From JBHEKP01 sp041859375 (GTDB lineage Bacteria > Hydrogenedentota > Hydrogenedentia > Hydrogenedentales > CAITNO01): a DNA stretch of 5,005 bases. Positions 1 through 4,934 of the stretch are shown here, piece by piece (the first letter of the stretch is position 1; every line of letters starts with the position of its first letter). The notes beneath the pieces are model-generated. The model searched no databases, was not told the DNA's origin, and saw only the letters and a list, made by a program, of their open reading frames with translations. The position numbers were made by a program, and so were the translations under genes. The stretch lies in contig JBHEKP010000004.1 in the NCBI GenBank assembly GCA_041859375.1, positions 1 through 5,005 of the forward strand. The letters are read 5' to 3'.

Positions 1-956
1 TGAAACGGATACTGGTGACGGGCGCGGCCGGGTTTATCGGGTCGCACCTGACGGACGCGCTGCTGGCGCGGGGCGACGCGGTGGTCGGCTATGACGAGTT
101 CAACGACTACTATGATCCCGCGATCAAGCGGCGCAACCTGGTGGGCGCGCTGGCCCATCCGAACTTCCGGCTGGTGGAGGCGGACATCTGCGACGAGCCC
201 GCGCTGCGGGCCATGTTCGAGCGGGAACGCCCCGAAGTGGTGGTCCATCTGGCGGCGCGCGCGGGGGTGCGCCCGTCGCTTCAGGATCCAAACCTGTACC
301 ACCGGGTGAACGTCATCGGCGGCCAGCACATCCTGGACGCCTGCCGCGACTTCCGCCCGTCCCACCTGGTCTTCGCGTCCAGTTCGTCGGTCTACGGCGG
401 CAGCACGGAGGTGCCCTTCCGGGAGACGGACCCGGTGATGCGGCCCATCAGCCCCTACGCCGCCACCAAGCGCATGAACGAGCTGCAGGGCCACGTGTAC
501 AGCCACATTTACGGGCTGAACGTGACCATGCTCCGCTTTTTCACGGTCTACGGCCCGCGCCAGCGCCCCGACATGGCCATCCACAAATTCACGGGGAAGA
601 TTCTGCGCGGCGAGCCCGTGCCCATGTTCGGCGACGGCACCACCCGGCGCGACTACACCTACATAGACGACATCATTGACGGGCTGCTGCGCTGCGTGGA
701 CACGCCCCTGCGCTATGAGATATTCAACCTCGGCGAGAGCCGCACCACGAGTCTGGCGGAGCTGATCACCCTCATTGGGAAGCATGCGGGCCGCGCCGCG
801 GTCATTGACCGCCAGCCGCTCCAGCCCGGCGATGTGGAAATCACCTACGCCGACGTCAGCCACGCGGGGGAACTGCTGGGTTACCGGCCCCGGTTCACCA
901 TGGACGAGGGCGTGGGGCGTTTCGTGGCGTGGTACCGCAAGGAATACGGTGCGTGA
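1..956 (+). CDS. NAD-dependent sugar-nucleotide epimerase, UDP-glucuronate 4-epimerase-like (first base of start codon outside window)
   Basis: This is an extended short-chain dehydrogenase/reductase, predicted cytoplasmic, that would interconvert a nucleotide sugar at C4. The closest match from memory is UDP-glucuronate/UDP-galacturonate epimerase of the CapI type, supplying capsule or exopolysaccharide precursors. Reading upstream of the first in-window GTG (15) gives K-R-I-L preceded by 'tg', so the real start is almost certainly an NTG whose first base is just left of position 1; the protein would be 318 aa. In that numbering the NAD-binding glycine motif TGAAGFIG is at residues 7-14. The family-typical FNDYYDP is near 34-40, the serine motif SSSSVYG at 127-133 (S128 aligns with the GalE catalytic Ser), and YAATK gives catalytic Y153 and K157. 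RFFTVYGPRQRPDMA and RRDYTYIDD follow as in UDP-glucuronate epimerases. The length is normal for the family. The exact substrate (glucuronate, glucose or another sugar) cannot be fixed from sequence alone. Confidence 0.93.
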   Translation, partial: KRILVTGAAGFIGSHLTDALLARGDAVVGYDEFNDYYDPAIKRRNLVGALAHPNFRLVEADICDEPALRAMFERERPEVVVHLAARAGVRPSLQDPNLYHRVNVIGGQHILDACRDFRPSHLVFASSSSVYGGSTEVPFRETDPVMRPISPYAATKRMNELQGHVYSHIYGLNVTMLRFFTVYGPRQRPDMAIHKFTGKILRGEPVPMFGDGTTRRDYTYIDDIIDGLLRCVDTPLRYEIFNLGESRTTSLAELITLIGKHAGRAAVIDRQPLQPGDVEITYADVSHAGELLGYRPRFTMDEGVGRFVAWYRKEYGA

Positions 957-1011
957 CCGGGCGGTTTTGTCACCCGTGCGCGCCCGGCGGGCGTTAAGCA
1001 GGGAGACCATC

Positions 1012-1028
1012 CGGGCGCGGCGCGCCCG
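1012..1028. repeat. Perfect 8-bp inverted repeat just upstream of the CPBP-like gene
   Basis: CGGGCGCG (1012-1019) and CGCGCCCG (1021-1028) are exact reverse complements around a single base. As RNA the practical fold is a six-pair stem (1012-1017 with 1023-1028) and a five-base loop. It ends four bases before the ribosome-binding sequence of the next gene. A second small dyad, CGCCC-GGC-GGGCG, lies at 981-993. Neither is followed by a T-run, so they are not convincing intrinsic terminators. They may be DNA-level sites, an mRNA structure near the ribosome-binding site, or chance in GC-rich spacer DNA. Confidence 0.4.
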
Positions 1029-1042
1029 AACAAGGAAAACCC

Positions 1043-1942
1043 ATGGACAAAAAAGGCGTGTTCACCTATCTTGCGTTCACCTTTGGCGTTGGCTACGCGG
1101 CGCAGTTCGCCCTGCTGCGCCTCGGGTTCATCGTGTACGACGAGCCCACCATATTCAACACCCTGCTGTTTCTGGCGGTGATGTGGATTCCGGCCATGGG
1201 CGCCCTCGCGGTGACGGTGCTCTGCCCCGGCGAGGGGCGGATGCCCCGGCTCTGGCCGGTGCCCTTTGCGCCCGCGGTGAAGCTGATGGCGGCGGTTCCC
1301 CTTGTGGTGGCCCTTTCCTACGCGGTTGCCACCCTGCTGGGGCTGGCCGCGCCCCAGTGGGATTTGAGTTCCACCATGATGCAGCTGGAGGAGTCGCTCA
1401 GGGACACGCCGCCCAACGTCATGGCCATCCTGCCCCCCTTCCTCATTGTCACCGGCCTGCTTTTGGGCGTGGTGCTGGGGGCGACGGTGTTCGCCGCCGC
1501 GGCGCTGGGCAGCGAGCTGGGCTGGCGCGGCTGCCTGCTGCCCCGGCTGGCTGTCAGGGGCAGGGCCGCCGCCCATCTGGTTACCGGGGTGCTGTGGGGG
1601 CTGTGGTTCATGCCGCTGGTGTTCTGGCGCTATTACGACACGGGCAACCTGTCGGGATTCCCCGTGGCGGCGCTGTGCGGCATGGCGGTGGCCCTGGTGC
1701 TGGGCGCGTTTCTGAATGAAATCGTGCTGTGTTCGCGCAATCTCGGGCTGGCGGCGCTGGCGCTCGGCCTTTTTGTGGGACAGCGCGAGGGCATATGGCA
1801 ATACCTGTTCCCCACGGCGGAGCTGCCCTGGGCGGGTGTGTTCGGCGTGTTCACCATGGTCCTGCTGCTGGCGCTGGTGTTTGCCGTCCGCCGGCTGGTG
1901 GGCGGCGGCGCGCCGTCCGTGCAGGAAAAACCGGAGGCCTGA
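1043..1942 (+). CDS. Multi-pass membrane protein, degenerate CPBP (CAAX protease-like) family
   Basis: This is a 299-aa hydrophobic protein with about eight predicted membrane segments, roughly at residues 7-30, 38-61, 80-102, 128-154, 175-195, 204-224, 232-247 and 262-284. The segment GSELGWRGCLLPRL (156-169) closely resembles motif 1 of CPBP intramembrane proteases (EELGWRG). LWGLWFMPLVFW (184-195) resembles motif 2 (WGLWHLPLF). However, the first motif-1 glutamate is Ser157, the motif-2 histidine is Phe189, and no motif-3 histidine is visible in the expected place (about 222-245). The fold therefore looks conserved while the active site does not, so protease activity is doubtful. The ATG at 1043 is chosen because AAGGAA (1032-1037) sits five bases upstream. 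The stop is 23 bases before the next start, which suggests co-transcription with the secreted hydrolase downstream. The family call is from motif resemblance only; a different polytopic membrane family is possible. Confidence 0.75.
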   Translation: MDKKGVFTYLAFTFGVGYAAQFALLRLGFIVYDEPTIFNTLLFLAVMWIPAMGALAVTVLCPGEGRMPRLWPVPFAPAVKLMAAVPLVVALSYAVATLLGLAAPQWDLSSTMMQLEESLRDTPPNVMAILPPFLIVTGLLLGVVLGATVFAAAALGSELGWRGCLLPRLAVRGRAAAHLVTGVLWGLWFMPLVFWRYYDTGNLSGFPVAALCGMAVALVLGAFLNEIVLCSRNLGLAALALGLFVGQREGIWQYLFPTAELPWAGVFGVFTMVLLLALVFAVRRLVGGGAPSVQEKPEA

Positions 1943-1953
1943 TTTCCCGGCGC

Positions 1954-1960
1954 AAGAGGT
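1954..1960 (+). promoter_or_regulatory. Ribosome-binding site that fixes the start of the ceramidase-like gene
   Basis: AAGAGGT lies five to six bases before the ATG at 1966. The same reading frame is open back to 1729, but that extension lies over the 3' part of the CPBP-like gene and reads as arginine/glycine-rich out-of-frame sequence. The ATG at 1966 is followed directly by a signal peptide. The site and the signal peptide together select 1966. Confidence 0.75.
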
Positions 1961-1965
1961 GCGGC

Positions 1966-3336
1966 ATGACAAGGTGTTTGGCGTGTGTTTTTGTTTTTTC
2001 CTGCATGACGGCATTTGCCGCCGCCGCTGATGACGCGCCGCCCCTGCGCGCCGCCGTGTTTGACGTGGACGCCACGCCCCCCGTGGGCAGCCAGATGGCC
2101 TATGACCCCGTGGCCGCGCAGGGCGAGCCTGGCCTTCGGGCGCGCGGCGTTGTGCTGCTGGGCGCGGACGCGCCCGTGGTCTTGTGCGCGGTCGACTGGA
2201 TTGGCATTGCCAACGGCGCGCATGACGCCTTCCGGGACACCCTGGCCGGGGCGGCGGGTACCTCGCGGGAGCGCGTGGCGGTGCACACGCTGCACCAGCA
2301 TGACGCGCCCGCCTGTGATTTCTCCGCCGAGGCCCTGCTGGGGGAGCACGGCCTTCCGTTGAAATACTACGACGGCGTCTTTGCGCGGGAGGTGCTCGCG
2401 CGGCTGGACGTTGCGGTGCGGGCGGCGCTGGAAAAAGCCCAGCCGGTGACCCACATCGGCATGGGTGCGGCGCGGGTCTATGGCGTGGCGTCAAACCGGC
2501 GCATTCTCGGCGGTGACGGGAAGGTGCGGGCGATGCGCTTCACCACCTGCGCCGAAGCCGCGCTGCGCGCCGAACCGGAGGGTGTGATTGATCCCGAGGT
2601 TTCACTGGTCAGCCTGTGGAACGGGGACGCGCCTGTGGCGGTACTCAGCTATTACGCCACCCACCCCCAGAGCTATTACCGCACGGGCGTGGCCAACCCG
2701 GATTACCCCGGCATAGCCCGGTTCATGCGGCAGCTTGCGGTGCCCGGCGCGCTCCATGTGCATTTCACCGGCGCCGCGGGCAATGTGGGCGCGGGCAAAT
2801 ACAACGACGGCGCGCGGGAAAACCGGCTGGTGCTGGCGCGGCGGCTTGCCGACGGCATGGAGCGCGCCTGGAACGCCACCGTGAAAACCCCCGTGGCCCC
2901 CGCCGATCTCCGCTGGGAGACGGTGCCCGTGGCGCTGCCCCCGGCGGCGCACCTGTCCCTGGAAAAGTTTGAGGCCGCCCTGGGCGGCGCGGAGGCGGCG
3001 GAGACGCTGGACCGGCATGCTTCGGAGATTGCCTGGCTGCGCCGCCTCGCCGGGGGCCGCAAAATTGACGTGGGCTGCCTTTCCCTGGGCCGGGCGCGCA
3101 TCCTGCACCTGCCCGGCGAGCTTTTTGTGGAATACCAGCTTGCCGCCAAGTCGCTGGGTGCGGAGTCGGGCCTGTTCACGGCCATGGCCGCCTACGGCGA
3201 CGGCGCGCCCGGATACATCGGCACCGCCGCCGCCTACGAACAGGGCGGCTACGAGACGGGTGAACAGGCGAGCAACGTGTCCCCCGAAGCCGAAACCGTG
3301 CTGATGTCGGCCATCAGGGAACTGCTCAAGCCGTAA
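1966..3336 (+). CDS. Secreted neutral/alkaline ceramidase-like hydrolase
   Basis: This 456-aa protein starts with a Sec-type signal peptide: a short hydrophobic core at residues 5-17, then AFAAAA before DD, with likely cleavage after about residue 21. It is thus expected in the periplasm or outside the cell. The mature part matches the neutral/alkaline non-lysosomal ceramidase N-terminal domain. VDATPPVG (34-41) is the family's D-I-T-P-P-like opening, followed by LRARGVVL (57-64) and a HxHxxP motif, HQHDAP (110-115). Then come SNRR (176-179), YYATHP (229-234), FTGAAGNVG (267-275), LPGELFVEY (382-390) and GYIGTAAAYEQGGYE (416-430). H112 (or H110), H233, E385 and Y417 correspond to the zinc ligands known in bacterial ceramidase. 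The ceramidase GDVSPN motif carrying the catalytic serine reads GNVGAG here (272-277), so true ceramide hydrolysis is uncertain. It is much shorter than Pseudomonas ceramidase and appears to lack a separate C-terminal domain. A V-F-S-C stretch ending at C13 is a poor lipobox. It probably forms an operon with the membrane-protein gene just upstream. Confidence 0.88.
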   Translation: MTRCLACVFVFSCMTAFAAAADDAPPLRAAVFDVDATPPVGSQMAYDPVAAQGEPGLRARGVVLLGADAPVVLCAVDWIGIANGAHDAFRDTLAGAAGTSRERVAVHTLHQHDAPACDFSAEALLGEHGLPLKYYDGVFAREVLARLDVAVRAALEKAQPVTHIGMGAARVYGVASNRRILGGDGKVRAMRFTTCAEAALRAEPEGVIDPEVSLVSLWNGDAPVAVLSYYATHPQSYYRTGVANPDYPGIARFMRQLAVPGALHVHFTGAAGNVGAGKYNDGARENRLVLARRLADGMERAWNATVKTPVAPADLRWETVPVALPPAAHLSLEKFEAALGGAEAAETLDRHASEIAWLRRLAGGRKIDVGCLSLGRARILHLPGELFVEYQLAAKSLGAESGLFTAMAAYGDGAPGYIGTAAAYEQGGYETGEQASNVSPEAETVLMSAIRELLKP

Positions 3337-3373
3337 CCACCGCCCGGATGATCAGCCCAGGCTTTTCCGGTGG
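3337..3373. repeat. Short inverted repeat across the convergent gene ends
   Basis: CCACCG (3337-3342), directly after the stop of the ceramidase-like gene, is the reverse complement of CGGTGG (3368-3373) inside the last codons of the opposing aminotransferase-like gene. The 25-base loop contains GCTTTT on the + strand. With only 15 bases between stop codons, any shared terminator must lie here, but a six-pair stem with a long loop and no adjacent T-run is weak evidence. I would not call it a terminator. Confidence 0.2.
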
Positions 3374-4695
3374 GCCCACACCTTCTCGAAGGCCTTGGTG
3401 TACTGCTCCGTCAACTCCGGCTGATCCGAGGTGAAGTGGGCGAGCTGGATGGCCTGCCTGTTGGCCTGGTCGCAGCCGGGCACGCTCTCGGGGGCGCAGA
3501 GCACCGGCATGTGCCGCCACCACTGCTGCTCCGCCATCATGGGGTAGGTGTGCAGCAGGGTCCAGGAATACTCCAGCACGTCCACGCCCTCGGCCTGCAG
3601 CGCCTTCACCACGGCGGCGCGGGACACGCCCGCCTTCGCCTCGTCAATGAAAAGCAGGTTTTTCGAGTAATACACGCGCTCGATGCCCTTCGCGGCCACG
3701 GGTTCGGTGAGCCCCGGAAGCTGGGTGATGCGGTCGTTGAGCGCGCGCACCTGGGCGCGGTCCGCCTGGTTGCGCGCCTCCAGTTTTTCCAGTTGGAGCC
3801 GTCCGAGGATGGCGGACACCGGGTGGATGCGCAGTTTGGAGCCGAGGGCCGTGCCCTGGTATTTGGCGTAGGGGCTGCCCTCCGGAAAGGTTCTGGGCAG
3901 ATCGTAGTTGCCATAGGTCACGGCCCGCTCAAAGTCGGTCTGGTTTTTGTACATGCCCATTCCGCCCTCGATGGCGGGGAGGGGCTTGGTGCCCTGGAGG
4001 CTGAACCCGGCCATGCGCCCCCAGTTGCCGATGATCGTGCCGTTCACCCGCGAACCGTGGGCGTGGCTTGCGTCCTCAAGCACGTCTAATCCGTGCTCCT
4101 TCGCAAAGGCCGCGATTGCCTCCATGTCGCAGGGGAGCCCGTACCAGTGCACCGCGAGGATGGCCTTTGTCTTGGGCGTGAGCCGCTTTTTGCAGTCCTC
4201 CACGTCGATGTTCATCGTGCGCGGATCCACGTCGGTGAACACGGGCACCAGCCCGAAAAGGCGCATGGGCACCACGGGGAACCAGGTGCTGTAGTCGGCC
4301 ACGAGGATCTCGCTGCCCTCGGGGTAGTCCGCCGCGAAAAGCATGGATGTGAGCGCGCTGGTGCCGTTGCAGTGGGCCTTGGCGTGGTCGCACTTGTGGA
4401 ACGCCTTCCACGCGTCCTCGAACAGCGCGATGGGCGCGTAGTCCGGGCTGCGCAGCAGCGCGGACACCTGCTCGATCTCCGCGTCCCCGTAGAGCGGCCA
4501 TTTGACGGCGTCCGTTGCGGCGGCGGTGACGGCCTTCGGCCCGCCGTTGACCGCCAGCGTTTCCGCCTTTGCCGTCTGCGCGGCGGCCTTTCCGGAGGTT
4601 CCCGCCCCCGCCAGATAAATCCCCGCGCCCATCATCCCGGCGTTTTTCAAAAAGCCGCGGCGTGTGTCGGTTGAACTGTTTTTGTCCTGGTGCAT
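3352..4695 (-). CDS. DegT/DnrJ/EryC1/StrS-family PLP-dependent aminotransferase-like protein with Tat signal
   Basis: This 447-aa protein has an N-terminal twin-arginine signal: TRRGFLKN (residues 11-18), a hydrophobic stretch GMMGAGIYLAGAG (20-32), then AAAQTAKA, with probable cleavage between about 39 and 44. It should be exported folded, with its cofactor, through the Tat system. The body is a fold-type I PLP enzyme of the sugar-aminotransferase family. LAVNGG (47-52) is the usual opening; NGTSAL (110-115) is the phosphate-binding turn; W138 in YSTWFP is the likely cofactor-stacking aromatic. EDASHAHGS (207-215) carries D208, which pairs with the pyridine nitrogen, and SLQGTKPLPAIEGG (232-245) carries the Schiff-base lysine K237. 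All main cofactor residues are present, so it should bind PLP. Cytoplasmic relatives transaminate nucleotide-linked ketosugars or make 3-amino-5-hydroxybenzoate; the substrate here is unknown. The start at 4695 is set by AAAGGAG at 4712-4706. The longer frame start at 4752 falls inside the predicted -10 box. Confidence 0.9.
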   Translation of the reverse strand: MHQDKNSSTDTRRGFLKNAGMMGAGIYLAGAGTSGKAAAQTAKAETLAVNGGPKAVTAAATDAVKWPLYGDAEIEQVSALLRSPDYAPIALFEDAWKAFHKCDHAKAHCNGTSALTSMLFAADYPEGSEILVADYSTWFPVVPMRLFGLVPVFTDVDPRTMNIDVEDCKKRLTPKTKAILAVHWYGLPCDMEAIAAFAKEHGLDVLEDASHAHGSRVNGTIIGNWGRMAGFSLQGTKPLPAIEGGMGMYKNQTDFERAVTYGNYDLPRTFPEGSPYAKYQGTALGSKLRIHPVSAILGRLQLEKLEARNQADRAQVRALNDRITQLPGLTEPVAAKGIERVYYSKNLLFIDEAKAGVSRAAVVKALQAEGVDVLEYSWTLLHTYPMMAEQQWWRHMPVLCAPESVPGCDQANRQAIQLAHFTSDQPELTEQYTKAFEKVWAHRKSLG

Positions 4696-4705
4696 GATCC
4701 TCAGT

Positions 4706-4712
4706 CTCCTTT
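4706..4712 (-). promoter_or_regulatory. Ribosome-binding site of the Tat-signal aminotransferase-like gene
   Basis: Read on the minus strand, AAAGGAG ends ten bases before the ATG at 4695-4693. It is the strongest anti-16S match in the area and places the start immediately before the twin-arginine signal, which needs to be N-terminal to work. Confidence 0.75.
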
Positions 4713-4747
4713 GGTGATCGCGCGGGGCGTCCGGCGCGCCATCATCC

Positions 4748-4777
4748 AGCATACCCGTGCCGGGTCCGCCGCGTCAA
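4748..4777 (-). promoter_or_regulatory. Predicted sigma70-type promoter for the aminotransferase-like gene
   Basis: On the minus strand, TTGACG (4777-4772) and TATGCT (4753-4748) are separated by 18 bases. Transcription would begin near 4741 and give a leader of about 46 bases before the ATG at 4695. It matches the consensus at five of six -35 positions and four of six -10 positions. No experimental support is available. Confidence 0.6.
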
Positions 4778-4807
4778 CGGGCGGGCGCGGTGAGATTGAC
4801 CCGCCCG
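4778..4807. promoter_or_regulatory. Operator-like inverted repeat between divergent promoters
   Basis: CGGGCGGG (4778-4785) and CCCGCCCG (4800-4807) are perfect 8-bp reverse complements separated by 14 bases. The left arm touches the -35 box of the leftward promoter, and the right arm overlaps the last two bases of the -35 box of the rightward promoter. This placement is what a shared repressor site would look like. GC-rich composition makes such dyads fairly likely by chance, so the operator role is inference. Confidence 0.4.
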
Positions 4808-4824
4808 CGGATGTTTGGTATACT
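4796..4824 (+). promoter_or_regulatory. Strong predicted sigma70-type promoter for rpsU
   Basis: TTGACC (4796-4801) and TATACT (4819-4824) are separated by exactly 17 bases, and TGG directly before the -10 box gives an extended -10 (TGn). This is close to the bacterial consensus and stands out because AT-rich hexamers are rare in the surrounding GC-rich DNA. The start of transcription is predicted near 4831, giving a leader of about 104 bases before the S21 start codon. Strength and placement fit a highly expressed ribosomal-protein gene. Confidence 0.8.
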
Positions 4825-4831
4825 GAATATT

Positions 4832-4863
4832 CCTTCCGGAGGCGGATGTCCGCGTCCGGGGGG
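4832..4863 (+). promoter_or_regulatory. Hairpin at the 5' end of the rpsU leader
   Basis: The RNA can pair 4832-4840 with 4855-4863: CC, then two U-G wobbles, then CCGGA with UCCGG. After one G/G mismatch (4841/4854), GCGG (4842-4845) pairs with CCGC (4850-4853) around an AUGU loop. The result is 13 pairs starting at or one base after the predicted transcript start. No T-run follows, so it is not an intrinsic terminator. It could stabilise the 5' end of the mRNA or be part of a regulatory leader. I do not recognise it as a named RNA family. Confidence 0.5.
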
Positions 4864-4916
4864 CAGCAGAATCAACCGGCGCCGCCCTGAACCGGCCGCG
4901 CACGACACCCACATTG

Positions 4917-4924
4917 AGGGGAGG
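4917..4924 (+). promoter_or_regulatory. Ribosome-binding site of rpsU
   Basis: AGGGGAGG ends ten bases before the GTG at 4935. The reading frame has a TGA at 4926-4928, so no longer version is possible, and the GTG is the only NTG start between that stop and the conserved S21 sequence. Confidence 0.8.
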
Positions 4925-4934
4925 TTGAGCACGA

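Noticed and set aside
953..993. GTGAC/GTCAC and CGCCC-GGC-GGGCG dyads as a terminator after the epimerase
   Set aside because: The stems are only five pairs each with no T-run after them, so they do not distinguish a terminator from GC-rich chance pairing.
967..998. TTGTCA (967-972) followed by CGTTAA or GTTAAG as a promoter for the membrane-protein gene
   Set aside because: The spacing is about 19-20 bases and the -10 match is poor, so it is far weaker than the two promoters at 4748-4824.
1729..1965. N-terminal extension of the ceramidase-like frame to an ATG at 1729
   Set aside because: It overlaps the membrane-protein gene, has out-of-frame composition, and would bury the signal peptide 79 residues in. 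The ATG at 1966 has a good ribosome-binding site.
881..2494. 537-codon open frame on the minus strand opposite the epimerase end, membrane protein and hydrolase genes
   Set aside because: Its composition is Arg/His/Gln/Pro/Gly-rich low-complexity sequence with no recognisable domain, as expected for an antisense frame in GC-rich DNA. The opposite strand holds recognisable proteins with ribosome-binding sites.
3354..3366. AGCCCAGGCTTTT as an intrinsic terminator for the ceramidase-like gene
   Set aside because: The dyad leaves a loop of only two bases, or a three-pair stem if opened, which is too weak to be credible.
3370..4089. 239-codon plus-strand frame opposite the aminotransferase-like gene
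   Set aside because: It is an antisense shadow of a gene with a complete set of PLP-binding residues, has His/Gly/Leu-rich composition and no recognised domain.
4696..4752. 19-codon N-terminal extension of the aminotransferase-like gene
   Set aside because: The upstream ATG (4752-4750) lies in the predicted -10 box and would push the Tat signal inward. The strong ribosome-binding site at 4706-4712 serves the start at 4695.
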